NCBI GenBank assembly: GCA_038107835.1
Contig: JAYNHH010000014.1
Coordinates: 1 to 54,891 of the forward strand
Direction of reading: 5' to 3'
Source: MED-G116 sp038107835
GTDB lineage: Bacteria > Pseudomonadota > Alphaproteobacteria > Puniceispirillales > Puniceispirillaceae
Length of the DNA: 54,891 nt
Position numbers and translations under genes: made by a program. Shown in pieces: positions 34,025 to 42,698 of this stretch (position 1 is its first letter; the number at the start of each line of letters is the position of its first letter). Below the pieces are notes generated by a model. It saw only the letters and a program-made list of their open reading frames with translations, was not told where the DNA came from and ran no database searches.

Positions 34025-35109
34025 TGTATGTTGCGGTCAAAGGCGGCGAGCGTGCCATTGCCAACGCGCATCAGTGGCTTGGCGAAATGCGGCGCGGCGA
34101 CACTCTGTTTGACGCATTGTCGCTCGACCAGATCAGGGAACAGCTTGCCCTGTCAGTGGCCCGGGTCATGGCCGAGGGTTCGCTTTATGATCCCGATCTG
34201 GCGGCACTTGCCATCAAACAGGCGCGCGGCGATCTGATCGAGGCGATTTTTCTCATCCGTGCCTATCGCACCACATTGCCGCGCTTTGGCTATGCGACGC
34301 CGTTTGATACCTCTGCAATGCGGTGTGTGCGCCGTATTTCGGCCACGTTCAAGGATATTCCGGGCGGGCAGATTTTGGGCCCCACTTTTGACTACACGCA
34401 CCGGCTGCTCGATTTCAAACTCGCTGCCGATGGTGAGGTTGGTGCGGCAAGCAAGGCTGAGGCGTTGAGTGAGGATGTCCCGCATATCCTTGAATTGCTG
34501 AACCGGGATGGTCTCATTCAGGAAGAAGAGCTGACCGGTGCCGAACCGGGCGATCTCACCCGTGAGCCGCTGGCGCTGCCCGCAGGCCGGGCAGTGCGCC
34601 TGCAGGCACTGGCGCGCGGTGATGAGGGGTTTCTGCTGGGACTTGGCTATTCGACGCAGCGTGGCTATGCCCGCAACCACGCCTTTGTTGGTGAATTGCG
34701 GATCGGCATGGTGGCGGTTGAAATGATGATTCCTGAACTTGGTTTTGCCATCGAAATTGGCGAGGTGGAGGTCACTGAATGCGAGACCGTCAATCAGTTT
34801 CAGGGTTCAAAGACCGAGCCGCCACAATTCACCCGTGGCTATGGGCTGACCTTTGGCCAGCAGGAACGCAAGGCGATTGCCATGGCGCTTGTCGACCGCG
34901 CCCTGCGCTGGCGCGAGCTGGGTGAGGATGATCTTGGCGCCGCGGCACAGGATGAGGAGTTTGTCCTCTCGCATTGCGACAATATTCAGGCCACCGGCTT
35001 TGTCGAACATATCAAACTTCCACATTATGTTGATTTTCAGTCTGAACTCGAACTTGTCCGGCAGATGCGCAGAGACGCCGCTGCGCTGGCGGCGGGGGCA
35101 GCAGAATGA
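34024..35109 (+). CDS. phnI: C-P lyase subunit PhnI (nucleosidase-like)
   Basis: 361-aa subunit (E. coli PhnI is 354). MYVAVKGGERAIANAHQWLG at the start and the highly conserved ATPFDTSAMRCVRRISATFK and LGYSTQRGYARNHAFVGELR are family landmarks. PhnI removes the nucleobase from ATP and attaches the phosphonate to C1 of ribose 5-triphosphate. Coupled to phnH (TAATG) and to phnJ (ATGA overlap at 35106). Confidence 0.96.
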   Translation: MYVAVKGGERAIANAHQWLGEMRRGDTLFDALSLDQIREQLALSVARVMAEGSLYDPDLAALAIKQARGDLIEAIFLIRAYRTTLPRFGYATPFDTSAMRCVRRISATFKDIPGGQILGPTFDYTHRLLDFKLAADGEVGAASKAEALSEDVPHILELLNRDGLIQEEELTGAEPGDLTREPLALPAGRAVRLQALARGDEGFLLGLGYSTQRGYARNHAFVGELRIGMVAVEMMIPELGFAIEIGEVEVTECETVNQFQGSKTEPPQFTRGYGLTFGQQERKAIAMALVDRALRWRELGEDDLGAAAQDEEFVLSHCDNIQATGFVEHIKLPHYVDFQSELELVRQMRRDAAALAAGAAE

Positions 35110-36038
35110 CAGCCCGCGCAATGACCCCTGATGCGCCCGGTGCAGATCCGCATGAAGAAGAGGTGCATGACAGCTATAATTTTGCCTATCTGGACGAACA
35201 GACGAAGCGGATGATCCGGCGCGCCCTGCTGAAGGCGCTTGCCATTCCCGGCTATCAGGTACCCTTTGCCTCGCGTGAGATGCCGATGCCCTATGGCTGG
35301 GGAACGGGCGGTGTGCAGGTAACCGCTGCCTGCCTGACGCCCGATGATTGTGTCAAGGTCATCGATCAGGGCGCGGATGATACAACCAACGCGGTCTCGA
35401 TCCGCAGTTTCTTCGCCCGCACCGCCGGTGTCAGAACCACGGAAGCGACTGCTGAGGCGAGCCTGATCCAGACGCGCCACCGCATTCCCGAGGCAGAACT
35501 GACCGAGGGGCAGCTGCTGGTCTATCAGGTGCCGATTCCCGAGCCGCTGCGCTTTCTCGAGCCGCGCGAGACAGAAACGCGGAAAATGCACGCGCTGTCT
35601 GAGTATGGGCTGATGCACGTCAAACTCTATGAGGACATTTCCCAGCATGGCCACATTGCCACGGCCTATGCCTATCCGGTGAATGTCGAGGGTCATTATG
35701 TGATGGACCCGTCGCCCATTCCCAAATTCGACAATCCGAAGATGAGCGATTGCGCCGCCATCCAGCTGTTTGGGGCGGGGCGCGAACAGCGGATCTATGC
35801 CATTCCCCCCTATTGCCATGTCAAAAGCCTGGATTTTGAGGATTATCCCTTTGACAGATTGCGCGCGCCGGGTGCCTGCGCATTATGTGGGGCGGATGAC
35901 AGCTATCTTGACGAGGTGATCATGGATGATCAGGGAACCCGCATGTATGTCTGTTCGGACACTGACTATTGTTCGGCGCGCCGCGGGCAGGGGCATGTCG
36001 GCGACCAGTCGGGTCTGTTCGACAGCGAGGAGGGGTGA
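35106..36038 (+). CDS. phnJ: C-P lyase catalytic subunit PhnJ (radical SAM)
   Basis: 310-aa radical-SAM C-P lyase that cleaves the carbon-phosphorus bond of ribose 1-phosphonate 5-phosphate. Cys258, Cys261, Cys283 and Cys289 (CALCGADD...YVCSDTDYC) reproduce the spacing of the E. coli cluster cysteines 241/244/266/272. YNFAYLDEQTKRMIRRALLK and MPYGWGTGGVQVT are the conserved N-terminal region carrying the glycyl-radical site. The extra N-terminal residues explain the numbering shift of 17. Overlaps phnI by 4 and phnK by 1 base (TGATG). Confidence 0.97.
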   Translation: MTARAMTPDAPGADPHEEEVHDSYNFAYLDEQTKRMIRRALLKALAIPGYQVPFASREMPMPYGWGTGGVQVTAACLTPDDCVKVIDQGADDTTNAVSIRSFFARTAGVRTTEATAEASLIQTRHRIPEAELTEGQLLVYQVPIPEPLRFLEPRETETRKMHALSEYGLMHVKLYEDISQHGHIATAYAYPVNVEGHYVMDPSPIPKFDNPKMSDCAAIQLFGAGREQRIYAIPPYCHVKSLDFEDYPFDRLRAPGACALCGADDSYLDEVIMDDQGTRMYVCSDTDYCSARRGQGHVGDQSGLFDSEEG

Positions 36039-36814
36039 TGCCGAAAACCCCGTTATTCAGCGTTTCTGGCCTGTGCAAAAGCTACGGTGCGCAGCTTGGC
36101 TGTCGTGACGTCAGCTTTGATCTCCATCCGGGCGAGATCATGGGGATTGTCGGCGAGTCCGGTTCCGGCAAATCCACCCTGCTGAACTGCCTTGCCGGGC
36201 ATCTGCCCCCGGATGCGGGCGATGTCTGTTTTGATGTCGATGGCACAGGGCTGGTCTCGACCCTTGCCATGTCCGAGCCGGAGCGGCGTCTTCTCGCGCG
36301 CACGCAATGGGCCTTTGTGCATCAGAGCCCGCGCGACGGGCTGCGCATGTCGGTCAGCGCCGGTGGCAATATTGGCGAGCGGCTGATGAATGTCGGTGTC
36401 CGCCATTATGGCGACATCAGGCAGGATGCGGGCAGCTGGATGGACCGTGTCGAGCTGTCCACGGACCGCATTGATGACCGTCCGGCCACTTTTTCCGGAG
36501 GCATGCAGCAGCGTCTGCAGATCGCCCGTAATCTGGTGACAGGCCCGCGTCTGGTGTTCATGGATGAACCGACGGGTGGGCTGGATGTGTCGGTGCAGGC
36601 CCGACTTCTTGATCTGCTGCGCTCGCTTGTTCAGGATTTGGGCCTTGCGGTGATTATCGTCACGCATGATCTTGCCGTTGTGCGCATGCTGGCGCACCGG
36701 ATGATGGTGATGCAGCGCGGCCAGGTCGTTGAGACAGGCCTTGCCGATCAGGTTCTTGATGACCCCCAGCATCCCTATACGCAGCTTCTTGTCAGCTCGG
36801 TTCTGCAGGTGTAA
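36038..36814 (+). CDS. phnK: C-P lyase ABC-type ATPase PhnK
   Basis: 258-aa ABC ATPase that binds the PhnGHIJ core. Walker A GESGSGKST at about 43-51, signature FSGGMQQRLQIARNL, Walker B LVFMDEPTGGLDVS and a C-terminal QVLDDPQHPYTQLLVSSVL as in oligopeptide-type ATPases. The ATG at 36038 overlaps the phnJ stop and gives the family length (about 252); upstream in-frame Met codons lie inside phnJ. Not part of a membrane importer. Followed after 3 bases by phnL. Confidence 0.95.
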   Translation: MPKTPLFSVSGLCKSYGAQLGCRDVSFDLHPGEIMGIVGESGSGKSTLLNCLAGHLPPDAGDVCFDVDGTGLVSTLAMSEPERRLLARTQWAFVHQSPRDGLRMSVSAGGNIGERLMNVGVRHYGDIRQDAGSWMDRVELSTDRIDDRPATFSGGMQQRLQIARNLVTGPRLVFMDEPTGGLDVSVQARLLDLLRSLVQDLGLAVIIVTHDLAVVRMLAHRMMVMQRGQVVETGLADQVLDDPQHPYTQLLVSSVLQV

Positions 36815-36817
36815 GCC

Positions 36818-37492
36818 ATGTTTGAAATCGCCCACCTGTCCAAGACATTTCATCTCCACACACAGCAGCAGGCGGAAATTCCGGTTGTCCGTGATGTCGG
36901 TTTTGCCGTCTGTCCGGGTGAATGTGTTGCCCTGACCGGCGAGAGTGGATCGGGAAAATCGACCGTTCTGCGCCTGATCTATGGCAATTATCTGGCCCGG
37001 ACCGGCAGCATCAGCGTAGGTGGCACTGAAATTGTTGCCGCCGACCCACGCACCATTCTTGAGTTGCGGCGGACAACGCTCGGCTATGTGACGCAGTTCC
37101 TGCGGGTGCTGCCCCGCGTGCCGGCAACGCGGGTTGTTGCCGAACCGATGATCGAGGCTGGCCATGATGCCGCTGCGGCTGACGCGCATGCCCGCGATCT
37201 GCTGCGGCGGTTGCGGATTCCCGAAACGCTGTGGGATTTGTCGCCCCTGACCTTTTCCGGGGGCGAACAGCAGCGCGTCAACATCGCGCGGGGATTTGCC
37301 TATGAATATCCGGCCTTGCTGCTTGATGAGCCGACGGCAAGCCTTGATGCGGCGAACCGGCAAACAGTTCTCGAGATGATCGAAGCCGCAAAACAGCGTG
37401 GCTGTGCCATCATTGGAATTTTCCATGATCAGGCCGCGCGCGAGGCGGTGTGTGACAGGGAAATTGACGTCAGTCAGTTTGCCGCCGCATGA
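36818..37492 (+). CDS. phnL: C-P lyase ABC-type ATPase PhnL
   Basis: 224-aa ABC ATPase required for formation of the ribose-phosphonate intermediate. MFEIAHLSKTFHLHTQQQAE begins it, Walker A is GESGSGKST, followed by the PhnL-specific stretch GYVTQFLRVLPRVPATRVVA, signature FSGGEQQRVNIARGF and Walker B LLLDEPTASLD. Size equals that of E. coli PhnL (226). Three bases after phnK; its stop overlaps phnN (ATGA). Confidence 0.95.
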   Translation: MFEIAHLSKTFHLHTQQQAEIPVVRDVGFAVCPGECVALTGESGSGKSTVLRLIYGNYLARTGSISVGGTEIVAADPRTILELRRTTLGYVTQFLRVLPRVPATRVVAEPMIEAGHDAAAADAHARDLLRRLRIPETLWDLSPLTFSGGEQQRVNIARGFAYEYPALLLDEPTASLDAANRQTVLEMIEAAKQRGCAIIGIFHDQAAREAVCDREIDVSQFAAA

Positions 37493-38046
37493 CCAGTCAG
37501 ACCACCGGTCAGCTTGTCTGCGTTGTTGGCCCGTCAGGGGCTGGCAAGGATGCGGTGATGCGCGGTGTCGCCGCGGCGATGCCGGAAATTCACCTGGCGC
37601 GCCGGGTGATCACGCGCCCGGCGCATGATGACAGCGAGGAGTATGACAGCGTCACCGACGCGGGCTTTGCCGCGCTGCAGCAGTCCGGGCATTTCCTTTT
37701 CCACTGGCAGGCGCATGGCCTGTCCTACGGCGTGCCGGCCGCGGTGCTGACATTTGTCCGGTCCGGGCAGACGGTCCTGTTCAACGGATCACGTGCCGCC
37801 CTGCCGGCGATGCGGCAGATCTATTCGGATTTGCGGGTGTTTGTGATTTCCGTCTCGCCGGAAACCCTTGCGGAGCGCCTGCAGAGCAGGGGCCGCGAAA
37901 CGGCGGAGGAGATCGCAGGGCGGCTGCGGCGGCAGGTCGATTTCGCGGATGAAACCGTCGAAATCATCACCAATGATGGCGCGCTGGCGGACAGCGTTAC
38001 CAGTTTCGTCAGCTGTCTGCAGCGGCCAGCGGGAGGCGGTGAATGA
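37489..38046 (+). CDS. phnN: Ribose 1,5-bisphosphokinase PhnN
   Basis: 185-aa P-loop kinase converting ribose 1,5-bisphosphate to PRPP, the last step of the C-P lyase route. Walker A GPSGAGKD is at residues 14-21; HLARRVITRPAHDDSEEYDS resembles the guanylate-kinase-like base of the family. The ATG overlaps phnL by 4 bases. The last 38 bases overlap the convergent DUF1045 gene. Its substrate must be delivered by a cyclic phosphodiesterase (normally PhnP), which is not recognised as such in this window. Confidence 0.92.
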   Translation: MTSQTTGQLVCVVGPSGAGKDAVMRGVAAAMPEIHLARRVITRPAHDDSEEYDSVTDAGFAALQQSGHFLFHWQAHGLSYGVPAAVLTFVRSGQTVLFNGSRAALPAMRQIYSDLRVFVISVSPETLAERLQSRGRETAEEIAGRLRRQVDFADETVEIITNDGALADSVTSFVSCLQRPAGGGE

Positions 38047-38707
38047 GATGAAAATGACCGTCCTCCGCCTCGCCAACCAGCCCGACATCATCGACCCGAA
38101 CGGGGGAGCCGGTGAGGTGGGATGTCTGCGTCTGCAGCAGCGATTTGACGGATTTCAGCTCGTCTGTCTGCAACCTGCCGCTCAGCGTCAGATGAAAACG
38201 AAACTCATCCATCACGAAAGGATAGCCCCATTTTTTCAGCAACATCTCCTGCGCTGGCGTCAGACCGGCGGCGCGCCGGCGTGTGAGTTCGGCGTCGCTC
38301 AGCGGTGCGCGCAGGGGGTCCAGCTCGACTACAAGGCTGCTGGCAAGCTGCGGCAGCTCGGTGCTTGCCTGGCCCGGCACAAAGGCAAGGAACGATCCGA
38401 GGCTGGTGATCTGCAGGGCGGGCATCTCAAAAGCTGGTATCGAGCTTACAAGAGCTGTCGCCTTGGCGATCAGGTCACTCTCACGCACACCATCGGCAAG
38501 CCGAAACGGCGCTTTCAGCGTTCCGTGAAAACCATATCTACGGGGTCTTTCGGTAATAGTGGCAATAGGCACATCGGCAATCAGGGGGTGGGCAACGGCC
38601 TTGCCTTCGGTTACGCTCCAGCCAAGCCAGGAGTCGCCAAAATCTTGGAGCCTGCTATCGTCTGCTGGCAGAAAATACAGCGCATGCCGGATGAATTTTC
38701 GGCTCAT
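38009..38707 (-). CDS. DUF1045 phosphonate-operon protein, 2H phosphoesterase-like
   Basis: 232-aa protein of the DUF1045 family often found in phn operons. Two H-x-T motifs, His61-Gly-Thr63 in YGFHGTLKAPF and His172-Leu-Thr174 in FRFHLTLSG, define the two-histidine phosphoesterase superfamily, whose members open cyclic phosphodiesters. Transcribed against phnN, with a 38-bp 3' overlap, and away from phnM across the N gap. GGGAG precedes the ATG. It could act on a cyclic ribose phosphate formed by C-P lyase; that is inference from fold and position. Confidence 0.88.
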   Translation of the reverse strand: MSRKFIRHALYFLPADDSRLQDFGDSWLGWSVTEGKAVAHPLIADVPIATITERPRRYGFHGTLKAPFRLADGVRESDLIAKATALVSSIPAFEMPALQITSLGSFLAFVPGQASTELPQLASSLVVELDPLRAPLSDAELTRRRAAGLTPAQEMLLKKWGYPFVMDEFRFHLTLSGRLQTDELKSVKSLLQTQTSHLTGSPVRVDDVGLVGEAEDGHFHLIHRLPLAAADS

Positions 38708-38782
38708 TTATGGACTCCCAGACAACAGATGGACGCCGGTTCAGGCAACGTAAAACATCAGCATCATAATGTCCCAGGCTTG

Positions 38783-38882
38783 NNNNNNNNNNNNNNNNNN
38801 NNNNNNNNNNNNNNNNNNNNNNNNNNNNNNNNNNNNNNNNNNNNNNNNNNNNNNNNNNNNNNNNNNNNNNNNNNNNNNNNNN
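38783..38882. other. Assembly gap (100 N)
   Basis: Exactly 100 consecutive N, the conventional placeholder for a scaffold gap of unknown length. It lies between the divergent DUF1045 gene and phnM, so promoters and possibly whole genes of the phosphonate locus are missing here. Order and orientation across it depend on scaffolding. Confidence 0.98.
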
Positions 38883-38917
38883 AGGCCAGACTTGGATCAT
38901 AGGGAAGCGACACTCTC

Positions 38918-40060
38918 ATGAAAGATACAGTTTTCGCCAACGCCAGACTGATCACCGAGGATGCGGTCGTGCATGGCACACTCAGGATCGTGGACGGAAT
39001 GATCAGTTCCATTGACGATGGTGCGGGCGTGCCGGCTGGAGCCATCAACTGCGAGGGTGACTACATTGCACCGGGTTTGGTTGAGCTGCATACGGACAAT
39101 CTGGAACGGCATCTCAGCCCGCGCCCCCGGGTCAGCTGGCCAAAGCGCGCGGCGGTTCTGGGGCATGACCGGGAGCTGGCTGGTGCTGGCATCACGACGG
39201 TTTTTGATGCGCTCCGCGTTGGCTCGGAAGCTGATCAGAAACGCAAGGGCTATGTAAGATATGCCCGCGAGACTGCCGACAATATTCTCGATCTGATGCG
39301 CCAGCGCGCCCTCAAGGTCTCGCACCATATTCATCTTCGCGCCGAGCTGTGCACTGACACGCTGGTTGAGGAGCTGTATGAGTTTTCACCCGATGACCGT
39401 GTCGGCCTTGTCTCGCTGATGGACCATACGCCGGGCCAGCGGCAATTCCGCGATACGGCAAAACTGCGTGTCTATCTGATGGGCAAGCACGGCTATGACG
39501 ATGTGGGTGTCGAGGCGCATTTTGCCAGGCTGAAAGACATGCAGGCTGTGTATCTGGAAAAGCACCGGGCAGCCGCCGTTGCCTATGCAGGGGAAGTGGG
39601 TGCCGTTCTGGCAAGCCATGATGACACGACGATAGATGATGTCATTGCGTCTGGTGGTGAGGGCGTCACCGTTGCTGAGTTTCCAACAACGCGTGAAGCG
39701 GCGACAGCCTGCAGGGCGCATGATCAGTTCATCGTGATGGGGGCACCAAACATCATCCGGGGTGGCTCGCATTCCGGCAATGTCGCCGCGCAGGAGCTTG
39801 CCGATGCTGGACTTCTGGACATTCTGAGTTCTGACTATGTCCCGGCGGCTCTGCTGAACGCGGCAGTCACTCTGGGCATGTCGATGAATGATCTGGCTGC
39901 CGGCATTCGCACGGTGACCGCAGTGCCAGCGGATGCGGCCGGCTTTGACGACCGTGGTCGCCTTGCCCCTGAAAAGCGCGCCGACCTTGTCCGGTTTGCC
40001 GTGCATGACGGCCTGCCGATGATCTCGTCCGTCTGGGCGCGCGGGCAGCGCGTCGCCTAG
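38918..40060 (+). CDS. phnM: Alpha-D-ribose 1-methylphosphonate 5-triphosphate diphosphatase PhnM
   Basis: 380-aa amidohydrolase-fold enzyme that releases pyrophosphate from ribose 1-phosphonate 5-triphosphate before PhnJ acts. The metal site begins APGLVELHTDNLERHLSPRP, a PhnM signature; LKVSHHIHLRAEL and LVSLMDHTPGQRQF carry further metal ligands, and ILSSDYVPAALLNAA the C-terminal Asp. GGGAAG lies 10 bases before the ATG. It is 35 bases right of the N gap, so its operon membership is unknown. Its last 4 bases overlap the convergent PHP-domain gene. Confidence 0.95.
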   Translation: MKDTVFANARLITEDAVVHGTLRIVDGMISSIDDGAGVPAGAINCEGDYIAPGLVELHTDNLERHLSPRPRVSWPKRAAVLGHDRELAGAGITTVFDALRVGSEADQKRKGYVRYARETADNILDLMRQRALKVSHHIHLRAELCTDTLVEELYEFSPDDRVGLVSLMDHTPGQRQFRDTAKLRVYLMGKHGYDDVGVEAHFARLKDMQAVYLEKHRAAAVAYAGEVGAVLASHDDTTIDDVIASGGEGVTVAEFPTTREAATACRAHDQFIVMGAPNIIRGGSHSGNVAAQELADAGLLDILSSDYVPAALLNAAVTLGMSMNDLAAGIRTVTAVPADAAGFDDRGRLAPEKRADLVRFAVHDGLPMISSVWARGQRVA

Positions 40061-40974
40061 CTGTAATCAGCCAGCCAATAGGGATTTGACCAGGCGGATC
40101 CACCCGCGCTGGCAACGGTGACACGAAACCAGTCAGACCCAAAATTGCCGAGATCGAAGCTGGCTGTCGTGATGTTGTTGCCAATTTCGGCTGTCGCCTG
40201 ATGGCCGGCTCCCGATATGACCACCGATTGCGCCGGGCTGCAGGTGATTGTCACCCGATCACCCTCAAGCTCGATTGCCTGCAGCGTGGCACCTGTTGAC
40301 GAATAATGCCGCCCAGCCTTCAGCGCCGTGATGATCGCTGCCGGATCAGGTGTCTCAGCCGCAACCATGACCCAGCCACCACCAGCATCATCAAAGCGAA
40401 AATGCGAATCATCGCCCGCGGTCAATGCCACGCGATGTCCACAATTGAGAAGATAGTCAGCCGTCGCGATTCCGCTTCCCCGTGCAGCGCCGCATGCGCA
40501 TGTGTGGTTGTAGATCTCGACAGCATGTGCATGGGCAATCGAGGCGGCCTCACTGCTGGTCAGGCTGTACCATTCGGGATGGGCAATCGTCACGAAAGCA
40601 CCGGCGTCGATCGCCCGCTGCACCAGCTGCGGGCCGGTTTCGGTTGGATTTGCCATAGCGAAGTCAAGCGGCAGCCCGTTCGCCACGATATGCCACAATC
40701 CGTCGCTGGCCAGTGATTTGCCATGGCAATGCAGCTCGGCTGAAATGATGGTGATGAAATCGGCGCTTGCCAGATGGCGTGTGTCATTGACGATTGGTGA
40801 GGAGTAGCGACTATCCGACCACAGATGATCGGACAGGCAGATAAAATCATAGCCGAGGCGGCGATAGATGCCGCCAATCTGCTCGGCGCTCAGCATTCCG
40901 TCTGAATGATCGCTGTGTCCATGCAGATTGCCGCGCAGCAAACGTCCATCATAATCAAAAGGTGGCAGCAGCAT
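40057..40974 (-). CDS. PHP-domain metallohydrolase (CehA/McbA-like)
   Basis: 305-aa protein with a PHP phosphoesterase domain: RGNLHGHSDHSDG (HxH site), CLSDHLW, ISAELHCHG, TIAHPEWYS and LTAGDDSHFRFDD give the expected metal ligands. A C-terminal beta region of about 90 residues (TGATLQAIELEGDRVTITCS onward) is typical of CehA/McbA-type PHP proteins. The start at 40974 has AAGGGGAG 8 bases upstream and begins right before the domain; an in-frame Met 19 codons earlier lacks support. Convergent with phnM (4-base overlap). Some PHP enzymes hydrolyse cyclic ribose phosphates, so it may replace PhnP; unproven. Confidence 0.83.
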   Translation of the reverse strand: MLLPPFDYDGRLLRGNLHGHSDHSDGMLSAEQIGGIYRRLGYDFICLSDHLWSDSRYSSPIVNDTRHLASADFITIISAELHCHGKSLASDGLWHIVANGLPLDFAMANPTETGPQLVQRAIDAGAFVTIAHPEWYSLTSSEAASIAHAHAVEIYNHTCACGAARGSGIATADYLLNCGHRVALTAGDDSHFRFDDAGGGWVMVAAETPDPAAIITALKAGRHYSSTGATLQAIELEGDRVTITCSPAQSVVISGAGHQATAEIGNNITTASFDLGNFGSDWFRVTVASAGGSAWSNPYWLADYS

Positions 40975-41099
40975 GCCCCACACTCCCCTTACCGTAGCTG
41001 ACAGCGTGATCGAGATGCGGCAAAAAAACAATCAAAAGCATGCACCGGGATTGTGACATCTGTGTGAGGTGATGGTGAAACCTGCTGGTCTTTTGCCGT

Positions 41100-42698
41100 C
41101 TACAATGCGGCAATGGCAGATTTCAGATCATCGGCAAAGGGCGAATCTGCCGGCAATTGTTGCAGCAGGCTCTGCCACAGGTCGCGCGCCTTTTCGGTGT
41201 TGCCTGCCAGTTTGGCGAAATGACCGCGCAGGAACAACAGGTCAAGCCGCCCCGGTGCCAGCGGTACGGCGCGCTCGATCAACCGCGACGCCAGCGTGAT
41301 ATATTGCCCGCCAAGGCCGCTTGTCATGATTGCCTGCAAACCTGCGATCTGCTGGTCCGCATCCTGCGGTGCCGCGTCGGCCGCGCTCACCATTGCCGAT
41401 ACGGCGTCTGCGGGTTGGCCCAACACCTCATAGGCTCTGCCAAGGCGACGCCAGCCCTCCACATCACCCGGGTTTTCCGCCAACCTCTCGGCAAGGCGGC
41501 TGACCATGCCCTCGATCATCGCGCGGCGCTCCTCCTCGGTCATCTCGCCGGCTGCCGCAATGTCTGCCTGATCTGGTCCCGGGCGTGATTGCCGTTCGGG
41601 GATGTCAATGCCGCCAGCTGCTGCCGCGTCGGCGATATTCTGGTCCAGCAGGGTCATCCAGGGGGCATCGACCGCCGAGACGCTCTGCAGTTTCTGCCAG
41701 ATGCTGACGGCGTTCGCGTAATCTTCATCCTGATAGGCGGCAAGCCCGGCAAGATAGAGGGCGCGGGGTTCTGCGGGCGATCTGGCCAGCACACTTGCAA
41801 TGAGTTCACGCGCCGGCACCGTAATCTGGCCACCGGCTGCACGGCTCAGCGCTTCGGCGAGCATGCTTTTCACCGTATCATCACCACCTGTCATTTCATC
41901 AGCTGTCGTCAGCGCACGTATCTCGGTCTCGCTGTCATCGGCCATGGCGGCGGCCTGCGCCAGTCGCAGCCAGTTGCCGACATCCCCGGGCTGATCGATT
42001 GTCTGCTGTTTTGCCGCCGCCAGCGCGATGGCCAGCGTTTCGGCCTGCGCCGTCTGGGTTCTGGCTGCGGTCTCGATCTCGGCCTGCCGCAGGGCCAGCG
42101 GCTGGTCGCCAAGGTCGGCACGTCCCAGCAGCAGATAAAGCCCCAGACTTGCCGCCAGCACCAGCGCGCCAAAGGTGAGATGGAGATAGAGGGAGGCCGT
42201 TGATTTCCCGGTGCCATTTGCCGCCGCCTCAGCAGGCTGCGCCGGGGACGCGGCGGTCTCCCCGTTCAGTCGGCGGGTGCGGCGGGCGGCCAGAACAAGG
42301 CCGGCACCCATGATGAGAACAGCAACCGGGGCCAGCCACAGAACATAGGTACCAGACGAGATTGGCGGGTTGAGCAGCAGATAGTCGCCATATTTACCGC
42401 GCAGCGTTTGAATGATTTCGGCATCACTTGCCCCGGCCAGCAGCTGCCCACGCACCTCACGCCTGAGATCACGGGCCAGTTCTGCGTCGGAATCATCAAT
42501 CGACTGGTTCTGGCAGACAAGACAGCGGAGCTGTTTGGACAGATCGCGGGCGCGCGACTCCAGCTTTGGGTCATCCAGCATCTCCTCGGCGGTGATCGCC
42601 TTGGCCGGCGTGGCGATCCCGGCAACACCGCCGATACCCATGGCGACAGCAAATGCAAGCACGAGGATCAGGCCAAAATTGCGGTAAGCCGGTGTCAT
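41100..42698 (-). CDS. ccmH: Cytochrome c maturation protein, CcmH-CcmI fusion
   Basis: 532-aa fusion. Residues 1-35 are a signal peptide; the CcmH domain has the redox motif LRCLVCQNQS with Cys59 and Cys62, which reduces apocytochrome thiols. A membrane helix (SSGTYVLWLAPVAVLIMGAG) ends it; a second helix (LYLHLTFGALVLAASLGLYL) and a long TPR-rich periplasmic part form the CcmI-like apocytochrome chaperone. Alphaproteobacteria often keep CcmH (CycL) and CcmI (CycH) as separate genes; here they are joined as in E. coli CcmH. Overlaps ccmG by 4 bases. Confidence 0.93.
   Translation of the reverse strand: MTPAYRNFGLILVLAFAVAMGIGGVAGIATPAKAITAEEMLDDPKLESRARDLSKQLRCLVCQNQSIDDSDAELARDLRREVRGQLLAGASDAEIIQTLRGKYGDYLLLNPPISSGTYVLWLAPVAVLIMGAGLVLAARRTRRLNGETAASPAQPAEAAANGTGKSTASLYLHLTFGALVLAASLGLYLLLGRADLGDQPLALRQAEIETAARTQTAQAETLAIALAAAKQQTIDQPGDVGNWLRLAQAAAMADDSETEIRALTTADEMTGGDDTVKSMLAEALSRAAGGQITVPARELIASVLARSPAEPRALYLAGLAAYQDEDYANAVSIWQKLQSVSAVDAPWMTLLDQNIADAAAAGGIDIPERQSRPGPDQADIAAAGEMTEEERRAMIEGMVSRLAERLAENPGDVEGWRRLGRAYEVLGQPADAVSAMVSAADAAPQDADQQIAGLQAIMTSGLGGQYITLASRLIERAVPLAPGRLDLLFLRGHFAKLAGNTEKARDLWQSLLQQLPADSPFADDLKSAIAAL

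Noticed and set aside
36053..37426. 457-codon frame antisense to phnK-phnL
   Set aside because: phnK and phnL carry complete ABC motifs and fit the operon; the long opposite frame reflects codon bias only.
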